Source: Taibaiella chishuiensis
GTDB taxonomy: Bacteria; Bacteroidota; Bacteroidia; Chitinophagales; Chitinophagaceae
Length of the DNA: 64,000 nucleotides
Direction of reading: 5' to 3'
NCBI RefSeq assembly: GCF_003014535.1
Contig: NZ_PYGD01000001.1
Location: forward strand, 868,001-932,000
Position 1 is the stretch's first letter. Each line of letters opens with the position of its first letter. Made by a program: the position numbers and the translations under genes. This document shows, piece by piece, positions 17,091 through 23,969 of this stretch. The notes below the pieces were generated by a model that worked only from the letters and a program-made list of their open reading frames with translations, was not told where the DNA came from and made no database searches.

Positions 17091-18001
17091 CCCGTACCCA
17101 GCTGTTGTTTGATATAGCGAATAATGCCGGCCGTGTCTGATGGGGCAAACCATTGGTAGTCCTTGTCTTTACGGAACCAGGTAAGTTGGCGTTTGGCATA
17201 GTTCCGGCTATGCTGTTTTACCAATTCTATCCCTTTTTCGAGGCTTATATGGCCGTCGAGCCAGTCGAAAAGTTCGCTGTAGCCCACGGTCTGCAGATTT
17301 TTGAGCTGCCGTTGGGGATATAATCCCCGGACTTCGTCCAGCAGCCCGGCGTCCACCATCTGGTCTACACGCTGGTTGATGCGTTCGTAAAGCAATTCGC
17401 GGGGCAGCTCCAGCGCGATCTTAATGATGCGGAAAGGGCGCTCCTTGATCCTGCCGCTCCGGTACTGCATAATCGACTGCCCGGTTGTCCGTTTAAAAGC
17501 CAGGGCCCTGATCAGCCTGGCGGGGTTTTGCTGTTCGGCTGCGGTATAAAACTCGGGGTCCTCGCGCTGTACCTGCTCCTGCAGCCAGCAGATACCCCGT
17601 TCGTCTGCTTTGGCTTGCAGGGCCTGTTCTATGGCGCGGTCGCTCTCCGGCATTTCGTCTATACCTTCACATAATGCTTTAATGTAGAGGCCCGTGCCCC
17701 CGCATACTACAGCAGTATCGTGCTGCCGTAAAATACCGTCGGCGTAGGCCAGCGCCAGCCGCTCGTAGTCGGCGGCGTTCAATGCTTCGGTAATGCTGTG
17801 GGAGTCTATAAAGTAGTGGGGCACCCGGGCAAGTTCCCCCGCATCGGGTTTAGCCGTGCCGATGCTCATTTCGCGGTAGCACTGCCGCGAATCTGCCGAA
17901 ATGATATCGGTGCCAAAATGTTGCGCTACCTGTATGGCAACGGCAGTTTTGCCCACCGCGGTAGGCCCGGCAATAACGATAAGGTGCCCGGGTTGGGACA
18001 T
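17087..18001 (-). CDS. miaA: tRNA dimethylallyltransferase
   Basis: MiaA adds a dimethylallyl group from DMAPP to A37 of tRNAs reading UNN codons. The 304-residue protein has the P-loop GPTAVGKT (residues 12-19), the DSRQCYREMSIGTAKP motif and CGGTGLYIKAL. It also has RLIRALAFKRTTGQS and the C-terminal QHSRNYAKRQLTWFRKD. The start at 18001 (MSQPGHLIVI) gives the normal N-terminus; the frame is open further upstream but has no MiaA-like sequence. Its stop TAA shares the TTAA at 17087-17090 with the stop of the convergent repeat-protein gene, leaving no room for a terminator. Confidence 0.96.
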   Translation of the reverse strand: MSQPGHLIVIAGPTAVGKTAVAIQVAQHFGTDIISADSRQCYREMSIGTAKPDAGELARVPHYFIDSHSITEALNAADYERLALAYADGILRQHDTAVVCGGTGLYIKALCEGIDEMPESDRAIEQALQAKADERGICWLQEQVQREDPEFYTAAEQQNPARLIRALAFKRTTGQSIMQYRSGRIKERPFRIIKIALELPRELLYERINQRVDQMVDAGLLDEVRGLYPQRQLKNLQTVGYSELFDWLDGHISLEKGIELVKQHSRNYAKRQLTWFRKDKDYQWFAPSDTAGIIRYIKQQLGTG

Positions 18002-18080
18002 AAGAGGGGATAAAAAATAAAAAGGAGCAGGCAAATTGCAATGCACTGCTCCCGGTATGTAAAAAGAGGTATTTAAACTA

Positions 18081-18665
18081 TTAATAATCTTCGTTGCCGC
18101 TATCGCCGCCTTCATCGCCGGCAAAACCGCTGCTGTCGCTTTCTCCTTCCTCGTCATCGCCCTCGTTGCCAAAGCCCTCGGCCATATCCTCGTTGCTCAG
18201 GTCGTACTTTTCTTCGATCTCCAGCAGGCGTTCGTTGGCCAGTCCTTTTACACCGGTCTGGGCAGGGGCTACACCTTCTTTCTTTACGCAAAGCGGGTAT
18301 TCCTTTTTGCTGTCTTCATCCTTCTCTACCCCGATCAGTTCCACCAGGAACGTCCATTTTTTTACCGGGTCGTAGGTATAGATAAATTTCTTGTCGGGGT
18401 TATCTACCAGCGCCGACACCGGCGTCTTGATCATAGCTAAAGCCGGGGCATCCTTTTTATTGACAAGCACTTCGGAGGATATTTCTCTTCCCCTCAGCCA
18501 CTTATCATTGCTTTCAAAAAAAGATGCGGCATGTTTATTATCGAACTCGAACGATTTTAAAATACTCTCGTGAAAAGCGTGGAATGTTTGGCCGGTTTGC
18601 AAAACAATATCTCGGTAAATATTATCATCATCCTCCCAGTAAACCCTGAATTTAAGTAACGGCAT
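18081..18665 (-). CDS. Plasmid pRiA4b ORF-3-like protein
   Basis: This 194-residue protein starts MPLLKFRVYWEDDDNIYRDI, with the domain of pRiA4b ORF-3-like proteins, sometimes named IS1096 passenger TnpR. It continues with FHESILKSFEFDNKHAASFF and YTYDPVKKWTFLVELIGVE. The C-terminus is a low-complexity acidic tail rich in Asp, Glu, Gly and Ser. The biochemical role is unknown. No transposase or terminal repeats are nearby, so it is not part of an insertion sequence here. It lies 79 nt upstream of miaA on the same strand and may be co-transcribed. I rejected the open upstream extension because the domain begins at 18665. Confidence 0.8.
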   Translation of the reverse strand: MPLLKFRVYWEDDDNIYRDIVLQTGQTFHAFHESILKSFEFDNKHAASFFESNDKWLRGREISSEVLVNKKDAPALAMIKTPVSALVDNPDKKFIYTYDPVKKWTFLVELIGVEKDEDSKKEYPLCVKKEGVAPAQTGVKGLANERLLEIEEKYDLSNEDMAEGFGNEGDDEEGESDSSGFAGDEGGDSGNEDY

Positions 18666-18811
18666 GGTCGTTTTGTTTTCAGCAACAAAAGTAATGATTA
18701 TTTGATAGAATGGCGGTCTAATTGCCTTTGCTTCCCCGGGTGCTGTCGCGGGCTTCCAAGTTTTTATTTCGTTAATTTTATTGCTACTGAGTTGCATTTG
18801 AATAAATACTG

Positions 18812-18819
18812 TAGCTTTG
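18812..18819 (+). promoter_or_regulatory. Promoter -7 element for the metal-uptake locus
   Basis: TAGCTTTG is an exact TAnnTTTG match. A TTG lies at 18792-18794, 17 nt upstream. It overlaps an in-frame ATG at 18817, which argues that translation starts at 18835. Confidence 0.6.
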
Positions 18820-18834
18820 CAGCCTGCAGCCTTT

Positions 18835-19170
18835 ATGTTGAAGCGGATCGGAAATATCATTACTTACCTCACGCTGGTATCCTTACTATTGCTGAACGGC
18901 ACTGCGCACGAATTCGTGCACTCTTTTGCCGGGCACGAGGATACCATCGACTGTACCACGAGGTCGCATTCCGATCACCATGCAGCATTCGAGCCGGAAC
19001 ACCATCACTGCGATTTTCTTGATCTGGTCGTTCCGGTATTTACGGCTTCCTTCTTTACTTTCGAACTCCATACGCAACTGCTGCATCCCGATTACTTCGT
19101 ATTACCGGAGTACAGCTGCTTTACGCGTGATATCGTCCATACCACCTCCCGTGGTCCTCCTGCCTGCTGA
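18835..19170 (+). CDS. Small His-rich membrane-anchored protein (probable metal binding)
   Basis: This 111-residue protein has one N-terminal hydrophobic segment (IITYLTLVSLLLLNGTA). The soluble stretch after it is unusually rich in His, Cys and acidic residues, with HEFVHSFAGHEDTIDC, HSDHH and EPEHHHCDFLD. Such stretches bind divalent metals. A second hydrophobic region (VVPVFTASFFTFEL) follows. The gene lies 84 nt upstream of a TonB-dependent receptor gene and is probably in the same operon. A role in zinc, copper, nickel or cobalt handling is inferred from composition and context only. Confidence 0.65.
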   Translation: MLKRIGNIITYLTLVSLLLLNGTAHEFVHSFAGHEDTIDCTTRSHSDHHAAFEPEHHHCDFLDLVVPVFTASFFTFELHTQLLHPDYFVLPEYSCFTRDIVHTTSRGPPAC

Positions 19171-19254
19171 ATGGTTTTGAACATTACAGCCTGCTGGTCT
19201 TAAGACCGGCAAGGTAGCTGTGTATACAGCAAGGAACCACAAATTTTCTATTTA

Positions 19255-21579
19255 ATGTACTTTTTGAAACAAGTGGCAACACTGGCGGTTGCTGCATGCG
19301 GTATCGTTCCGTGCACTGCCCTGGCGCAGCAGCAGGAATGTAACGGCCGCCTGCATGTACTCGTATTGGAAGCGCAGACTGGCGAAGTATTGCCGGGGGC
19401 GCTCGTAAGCATAGGCGAGCGGCAATCGATCAGCGACGAAAACGGCCTGAGCCAGCTCGAAGGGCTTTGCCCGGGCCAGCAGCACCTGCATGTGCAGGAA
19501 CTCGGTTATGTAACGATCGATCGCGATATCAGCTTTGCGGCGGGCGATACCCTGCGTATCAGCCTCAGGTCGGCGGGCAAAACGCTGGATGCTGTCGAAA
19601 TACTCGATCATAAGCAGGCCCTGAATACCACCACATCGGTAACCACCCTGCATGCCGAGGACCTGGATAAGCTGAAAGGCAATAACCTGGCCAATGTACT
19701 GAAAGCAATACCGGGCGTGACCATGATCCAGACCGGGGCTACGATTGCCAAACCCGTTATCAACGGGCAATACAGCAACCGTATCCTGATCCTGAACAAC
19801 GGCATACGCCAGGAAGGCCAGCAATGGGGCTCGGAACATGCGCCCGAAATCGATCCTTTTATCGCGCAGAACATCAGCGTGGTGAAAGGTGCGGAGGCGA
19901 TCCGTTACGGCGCCGATGCGATGGGGGGCGTGGTCATTATCGAGCCGCCGGCATTGCCTGCAGACAGTACCATACATGGCGAGCTCAACCTGGTAGGCGC
20001 CTCCAACGGCCGGTCGGGCACAGCTTCGGGCATGTTAAGCGGTAACTTTAAAAAAGTACCGGCTCTGGCCTGGCGCGTGCAGGGCACAGCCAAACAGAGC
20101 GGCGATTTCAGAACCGCCGATTATTTTCTCGAAAATACCGGCGCCAAAGAGCTGAACTACTCGGCCGCACTGGGGTATACTAAGGAGCACTTCGGACTGG
20201 GGGCCTTTTACAGTCACTTCAATACGAAGCTGGGCATCTTTAACGGATCGCATATCGGTAGTACCGACGATCTTAACGCTGCCCTGGCTCATGGTACGCC
20301 TTTTATATACCGCCCGTTTTCCTACGCGATCAATGCGCCGCGGCAGGAAGTGATCCACGACCTGCTAAAACTCAATGCACATGTACACCTGAACGACTAC
20401 CTGCATCTTAACGTGCAGTACGGTTTTCAGCGCGACAGCCGTAAGGAATTCGATATACGCAGGGGCGGGCGCACCAGCCTGCCTTCGCAGGACCTGAGCC
20501 TGTATACCCAGACCCTGAATATCGCTATGGAGTACTTTAACGGTACCCACTGGAAAGCGACCTTCGGCCTGGATGGCCTGTACCAGAACAACGAGAATGT
20601 ACCCGGAACCCTGACGGTGCCTATTATCCCTGATTATATAGCCAAAGGAGCCGGGGCACATGCCATAGGCCGCTACCTGCACGACAACTACGAGCTGGAG
20701 GCCGGGCTGCGGTACGATTATAAAAGAGTAGATGCTGCGGGTTATAACCGGGACCAGGACCTGTACGGTGATACGCGCACCTTTCACAATGTGACGAGCA
20801 GCCTCGGGGCAGTATGGCATGCCAGCCGGGAGCTGGATCTGCGCACAAACATCGGTACGGCGTTTCGCCCGGCCACCGTCAACGAACTGTTCAGCAACGG
20901 TATTCACCAATCGGTTAATGCCTGGGAACAGGGCGACAGCACATTGGTATCGGAAAAGAGCCTGAAATGGATCAGTTCCCTGCAGTACAATAATGCACCG
21001 GGCTGGCTATCGGTGCTCCTGGATGTATATGCCAATTACTTTAATAATTATATCTACCTGGACCCTACCGGCACGGTACATGAAAGCCTGAGCGGTGCGT
21101 TCCCGGTTTACAAACAAAGACAGGTCAATGCCCGTTTCCTGGGCGCCGACCTGACGGCAAACCTACGTTTTGCGAAGCATTTCGAATACACGCTTAAAGG
21201 CTCGGTAGTTCGGGCTAAGAATACGACCGACAACGCATTCCTGCCCATGGTACCGGCCGACCGGCTGGAGCAGGCCCTGCAATACAAATACGATCCGCTG
21301 CCTTTCCTGCATGAGTCTTACCTGCAGCTGGCCCACGTATATGTGGCCCGGCAAAACCGGTATGACATGGCCAGCGAAATAGCGCCGCCGCCAGATGCTT
21401 ACCACTTGCTCAACCTGAACATAGGTACCAGGCTGGCCTGGGGCAAGCAAAGCCTGAATGTAAACTTCGCAGTCGAAAACCTTACCAATACCCTGTATAA
21501 AGACTACCTGAACCGCTTCCGGTACTTTGCGCACGACCTGGGCAGGAACTTCGTACTGCGGCTTACCTACAGGATATAA
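19255..21579 (+). CDS. TonB-dependent outer-membrane receptor
   Basis: This 774-residue protein has a signal peptide and then a carboxypeptidase-like regulatory domain (GRLHVLVLEAQTGEVLPGAL...). The plug domain begins LNTTTSVTTLHAEDLDKLKG and includes LANVLKAIPGVTM and VVKGAEAIRYGADAMGGVV. A 22-strand barrel ends in LRLTYRI. The N-terminal CNA-like domain is normal for Bacteroidota receptors. There is no SusD partner, so this is not a polysaccharide locus. The flanking His-rich protein and lipoprotein suggest uptake of a metal or metal chelate. The barrel has GSHIGSTDDL and HGTPF loops but no substrate signature I can read. Confidence 0.93.
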   Translation: MYFLKQVATLAVAACGIVPCTALAQQQECNGRLHVLVLEAQTGEVLPGALVSIGERQSISDENGLSQLEGLCPGQQHLHVQELGYVTIDRDISFAAGDTLRISLRSAGKTLDAVEILDHKQALNTTTSVTTLHAEDLDKLKGNNLANVLKAIPGVTMIQTGATIAKPVINGQYSNRILILNNGIRQEGQQWGSEHAPEIDPFIAQNISVVKGAEAIRYGADAMGGVVIIEPPALPADSTIHGELNLVGASNGRSGTASGMLSGNFKKVPALAWRVQGTAKQSGDFRTADYFLENTGAKELNYSAALGYTKEHFGLGAFYSHFNTKLGIFNGSHIGSTDDLNAALAHGTPFIYRPFSYAINAPRQEVIHDLLKLNAHVHLNDYLHLNVQYGFQRDSRKEFDIRRGGRTSLPSQDLSLYTQTLNIAMEYFNGTHWKATFGLDGLYQNNENVPGTLTVPIIPDYIAKGAGAHAIGRYLHDNYELEAGLRYDYKRVDAAGYNRDQDLYGDTRTFHNVTSSLGAVWHASRELDLRTNIGTAFRPATVNELFSNGIHQSVNAWEQGDSTLVSEKSLKWISSLQYNNAPGWLSVLLDVYANYFNNYIYLDPTGTVHESLSGAFPVYKQRQVNARFLGADLTANLRFAKHFEYTLKGSVVRAKNTTDNAFLPMVPADRLEQALQYKYDPLPFLHESYLQLAHVYVARQNRYDMASEIAPPPDAYHLLNLNIGTRLAWGKQSLNVNFAVENLTNTLYKDYLNRFRYFAHDLGRNFVLRLTYRI

Positions 21580-21632
21580 GCAACCCCGCAGCCGTTTTTT
21601 AATTATTTATCCATCTTATTTAAAACAACACA

Positions 21633-22205
21633 ATGAAAAAAATAACATCCCGTCTTGCTTTTATCGCTGCTATTGCCGGCATTATCACCATCAGCTCCTG
21701 CTCTAAAGACAAACCGACCCCTACGCCCGAACCGGCACAGGAAGAGTATGACGCTGCACGTATCCAGTTTATTGCCCTCGATGCCAGCGGTAACCAGACC
21801 ACCGATACCACTACGGTGAACTTCGGTAAGGACGGCGTACCTTCTCCGTCGCACAGCCACCTGGCGCCCGGCGGCAAATACCGTACCCTGATCACCCTGT
21901 TCTACAAAGGCAATTCGATCAACCAGGAGATTATCGATGAAGGTACCGAGCATAAATTCTTCTTTATTCCTTCGGTAGCAGCCGGCGTTACCAATTTTGT
22001 GTATAACGACAAGGATAAAGACAATCGTGGTATCGGTCTCGATGGTACCATGACCATCGGCAGCGGCGAGTTCGATCTGAAGATCGTATTGCGCCATGCG
22101 CTCGATAAATCGAAACCGGAAGCGCAAGCCTGGAACAGTCCTAACTATACCGCAGCAGGTGGCGAAGACGACCTGAACGTAGCATTTGAAATACACGCAG
22201 AATAA
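21633..22205 (+). CDS. Lipoprotein associated with the TonB-dependent receptor
   Basis: This 190-residue protein has a type II signal peptide with lipobox ISSC (Cys23) and a following SKDKP(T) linker rich in Pro and Thr. The mature domain is beta-rich, with YDAARIQFIALDASG and a His-containing segment SPSHSHLAPGGKY. It also contains DKDKDNRGIGLDGTM. It lies 53 nt after the receptor gene and before a strong terminator, so the three-gene unit ends here. It is probably the surface or periplasmic ligand-binding partner of the receptor. I do not recognise a named family. Confidence 0.75.
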   Translation: MKKITSRLAFIAAIAGIITISSCSKDKPTPTPEPAQEEYDAARIQFIALDASGNQTTDTTTVNFGKDGVPSPSHSHLAPGGKYRTLITLFYKGNSINQEIIDEGTEHKFFFIPSVAAGVTNFVYNDKDKDNRGIGLDGTMTIGSGEFDLKIVLRHALDKSKPEAQAWNSPNYTAAGGEDDLNVAFEIHAE

Positions 22206-22224
22206 GGCCAAGGCCTGAAATGCG

Positions 22225-22260
22225 AAAAGGGCACAACGGCTTATCCGTTTGTGCCCTTTT
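22225..22260 (+). terminator. Intrinsic terminator after the lipoprotein gene
   Basis: AAAAGGGCACAA pairs with TTGTGCCCTTTT, with an inner ACGG/CCGT extension, ending in T4. It separates the metal-uptake operon from the precursor-peptide cassettes. Confidence 0.85.
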
Positions 22261-22297
22261 ATGTTTTGTATGCATTCTGTTTTTTAAGAATAAGTAT

Positions 22298-22374
22298 TAT
22301 ATTTGTATTGATTTAGATTATATGCATTAGTGCATGTGCCGAAAACTGTCCCGGGGCGTTAAAGACAGGGGCAG
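22298..22374 (+). promoter_or_regulatory. Cassette 1: promoter and conserved leader hairpin
   Basis: TATATTTG at 22298-22305 is an exact -7 element. Downstream, CTGTCCC at 22346-22352 pairs with GGGGCAG at 22368-22374 (7 bp, one G-U pair) around a 15-nt loop with the constant core GGCGTTAAAGACA. The same hairpin lies in front of all four precursor genes. Confidence 0.7.
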
Positions 22375-22403
22375 CTTATTCTTAATCTTAAATTTTACAA
22401 ACC

Positions 22404-22607
22404 ATGAAAAAGAAAAACATCACCCTGGACAAAAAACTGTTCTTTGGCAAAACGACGCTTGCCGAGCTAAACAAAGATGCAGCAGCCCAAATCGGTGGCG
22501 GCGCCGGTAATACCGGTACCGGTTGCGAATGTGTAGTAAAGACCTGTGGCATCATTGTATGCAGTGCTGTTACCTGTAATTTTACGTTGTCCCTTCCCTG
22601 CTGTTAA
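22404..22607 (+). CDS. Lanthipeptide-like double-glycine precursor peptide 1
   Basis: This 67-residue peptide has a Lys-rich leader (MKKKNITLDKKLF, then LAELNKDAAAQIGGG) ending in a Gly-Gly site at residues 31-33, followed by a Cys/Thr-rich core. The core carries the shared motif GTGCxCxVxTCGIxxC and an extra tail CSAVTCNFTLSLPCC, so it has seven to eight cysteines in total. The leader closely resembles Bacteroidota class I lanthipeptide and GG-type natural product precursors. No LanB, LanC, protease or transporter gene is near. The product may be modified in trans, or may be an unmodified disulfide peptide. The family call rests on the leader pattern; the modification is inference. Confidence 0.75.
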   Translation: MKKKNITLDKKLFFGKTTLAELNKDAAAQIGGGAGNTGTGCECVVKTCGIIVCSAVTCNFTLSLPCC

Positions 22608-22627
22608 GGTAAGGCCGTATTGAAGAC

Positions 22628-22664
22628 TGAGGGTAGAGGCGCATGCTTCCGCCCTCATTTTTTT
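22628..22664 (+). terminator. Terminator of precursor cassette 1
   Basis: TGAGGG at 22628 pairs with CCCTCA at 22652-22657 with additional inner pairs, followed by seven T. Confidence 0.8.
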
Positions 22665-22685
22665 GTGCGCGGGTTGAAATATATG

Positions 22686-22787
22686 TTGTTTTTGTTTATA
22701 TTAAGCCTATATTTGTAAGGCTGTAAAAAAAGATACGATTACCCGGAAACGCTGAAAACTGTCCCATGGCGTTAAAGACAGGGGCAG
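22686..22787 (+). promoter_or_regulatory. Cassette 2: promoter and conserved leader hairpin
   Basis: TTG at 22686-22688 and TATATTTG at 22708-22715 (19-nt spacer) form the promoter. CTGTCCC at 22759-22765 pairs with GGGGCAG at 22781-22787 around a 15-nt loop (ATGGCGTTAAAGACA). From the hairpin through the first 13 codons the sequence is nearly identical to cassette 1. Confidence 0.75.
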
Positions 22788-22816
22788 GTTATTCTTAATC
22801 TTAAATTTTACAAACC

Positions 22817-23041
22817 ATGAAAAAGAAAAACATCACCCTGAACAAAAAACTGTTCCTGGACAAAGCAACCCTCGTTGAACTGAACAAAGATGCTGCTGCG
22901 CAAATAGGCGGCGGTCAGGCCATCGGCGGCACCGTAAAACCACCATTGGGTACCGGTACAGGCTGCGCATGCGCCGTTAATACCTGTGGTATCGTTGTCT
23001 GCAGGGGTATGGATCCGAATTTCGATCTGGCGGCAGGCTGA
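22817..23041 (+). CDS. Lanthipeptide-like double-glycine precursor peptide 2
   Basis: This 74-residue paralogue has leader MKKKNITLNKKLFLDKATL, then ELNKDAAAQIGGG. The core spacer is QAIGGTVKPPLGTG, followed by the conserved TGCACAVNTCGIVVC block. The tail is RGMDPNFDLAAG. It has four cysteines, all in the shared block. Its own promoter, leader hairpin and terminator make it a self-contained transcription unit. Ser residues are absent from the core, so Thr would have to supply any lanthionine-forming dehydroamino acid. Confidence 0.75.
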   Translation: MKKKNITLNKKLFLDKATLVELNKDAAAQIGGGQAIGGTVKPPLGTGTGCACAVNTCGIVVCRGMDPNFDLAAG

Positions 23042-23068
23042 TTATAAGATAGTCTATATAAAAATGAG

Positions 23069-23101
23069 GGCAGGGACGCAGGTTCCTGCCTTTCTTTTTT
23101 T
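23069..23101 (+). terminator. Terminator of precursor cassette 2
   Basis: GGCAGGGAC at 23069-23077 pairs with GTTCCTGCC at 23082-23090 (one G-U pair), followed by TTTCTTTTTTT. Confidence 0.8.
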
Positions 23102-23111
23102 GAGATATATG

Positions 23112-23213
23112 TTGTTTTTGTTTATGTCAAACCCTATATTTGTAAGGCTGTAAAAAAGTTACTATTACCTGGAAACGCTGAAAACTGTCCCAGGGCGTTA
23201 AAGACAGGGACAA
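23112..23213 (+). promoter_or_regulatory. Cassette 3: promoter and conserved leader hairpin
   Basis: TTG at 23112-23114 and TATATTTG at 23135-23142 form the promoter. CTGTCCC at 23185-23191 faces GGGACAA at 23207-23213. The fourth pair is U-A here instead of the U-G of cassettes 1 and 2; the outermost C-A does not pair. The loop AGGGCGTTAAAGACA is conserved. Confidence 0.75.
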
Positions 23214-23236
23214 GTCAACCTAAAAAATTACCAATA

Positions 23237-23461
23237 ATGAAAAAGAAGAACATCACCCTGAACAAAAAACTGTTCCTGACCAAGGAGACCATCGTTGAAC
23301 TCAACAAAGACGCTATCGCCAATATCGGCGGCGGTAAAGAGATTGGTGGCACCCTTAAGCCACCTATTGGTACGGGTACCGGTTGCGAATGTGCAGTAAA
23401 GACCTGTGGTATTATTGCATGCCGGCCGCTCGACATCGATCTCAGCCTCGGAGCGCTCTGA
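23237..23461 (+). CDS. Lanthipeptide-like double-glycine precursor peptide 3
   Basis: This 74-residue paralogue has leader MKKKNITLNKKLFLTKETI, then ELNKDAIANIGGG. The core is KEIGGTLKPPIGTGTG followed by CECAVKTCGIIAC. The tail RPLDIDLSLGAL is acidic and hydrophobic, like that of peptide 2. Its layout and flanking elements match the other cassettes. Variation is concentrated in the spacer and tail, while the leader and the Cys block are held constant. That pattern suggests the Cys block is what the maturation or target system recognises. Confidence 0.75.
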   Translation: MKKKNITLNKKLFLTKETIVELNKDAIANIGGGKEIGGTLKPPIGTGTGCECAVKTCGIIACRPLDIDLSLGAL

Positions 23462-23480
23462 TTAAGATAAGCTTGTATAA

Positions 23481-23516
23481 CAGGGCAGGAATGTATTATT
23501 CCTGCCCTGTGTCTTT
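23481..23516 (+). terminator. Terminator of precursor cassette 3
   Basis: CAGGGCAGGAAT and ATTCCTGCCCTG form a perfect 12-bp stem with a 5-nt loop, followed by a short T-rich run. Confidence 0.85.
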
Positions 23517-23529
23517 TGTGAAATATAGG

Positions 23530-23630
23530 TTTGTTTTACATATCAAATCTTATATTTGTAGGGCTGTAAAAAAAGACAGGCTTACCTGTAAACGCTGAAA
23601 ACTGCCCCAGGGCGTTAAAGACAGGGGCGG
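23530..23630 (+). promoter_or_regulatory. Cassette 4: promoter and conserved leader hairpin
   Basis: TTTG at 23530-23533 and TATATTTG at 23551-23558 (17-nt spacer) form the promoter. CTGCCCC at 23602-23608 pairs with GGGGCGG at 23624-23630. The fourth pair has become C-G, a compensatory change relative to the U-G and U-A of the other copies. The loop is identical to that of cassette 3. Confidence 0.78.
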
Positions 23631-23652
23631 ATCAACCTACAACTTACCAACA

Positions 23653-23889
23653 ATGAAAAAGAAGAACATCACCCTGAACAAAAAACTGTTCCTGGCTAAA
23701 GAAACGATCGTAGAACTGAACAAAGATGCTACGGCTCATATCGCCGGCGGTAAGGCCATCGGCACCATTAAAGACTTGCAGAAAACACCGGTAGGTACCG
23801 GTACCGGTTGCGAATGCGCGGTAAACACCTGCGGTATCGTTGTGTGCAGCTATAACGGCACCTGCGATGCGGATGTAGCAGCGTTCTGA
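23653..23889 (+). CDS. Lanthipeptide-like double-glycine precursor peptide 4
   Basis: This 78-residue paralogue has leader MKKKNITLNKKLFLAKETI, then ELNKDATAHIAGG. The core spacer is KAIGTIKDLQKTPVG and the shared block is GTGTGCECAVNTCGIVVC. The tail is SYNGTCDADVAAF, with a fifth Cys. The cleavage site is Ala-Gly-Gly rather than Gly-Gly-Gly. It is the last cassette; the convergent glycosyltransferase gene ends about 80 nt downstream, beyond a terminator. Confidence 0.75.
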   Translation: MKKKNITLNKKLFLAKETIVELNKDATAHIAGGKAIGTIKDLQKTPVGTGTGCECAVNTCGIVVCSYNGTCDADVAAF

Positions 23890-23913
23890 TCAAGATAATA
23901 TTGCATGAAAGCG

Positions 23914-23943
23914 CAAGGGCGGGAACTGGTGTTCCTGCCCTTG
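23914..23943 (+). terminator. Terminator of precursor cassette 4
   Basis: CAAGGGCGGGAAC pairs with GTTCCTGCCCTTG (one G-U pair) around TGGT. The structure may also serve the convergent glycosyltransferase gene. Confidence 0.75.
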
Positions 23944-23969
23944 TTGTATGCGGTGTAATGGATTCCGGT

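Noticed and set aside
18081-18665. Insertion sequence suggested by the name IS1096 passenger for the pRiA4b ORF-3-like gene
   Set aside because: No transposase, terminal inverted repeats or target duplication is visible around it; the family is common as a stand-alone chromosomal gene.
22298-23943. The four repeated units considered as a CRISPR-like array
   Set aside because: Unit length is about 400 bp, the units contain open frames with promoters and terminators, and the repeats are not short with unique spacers.
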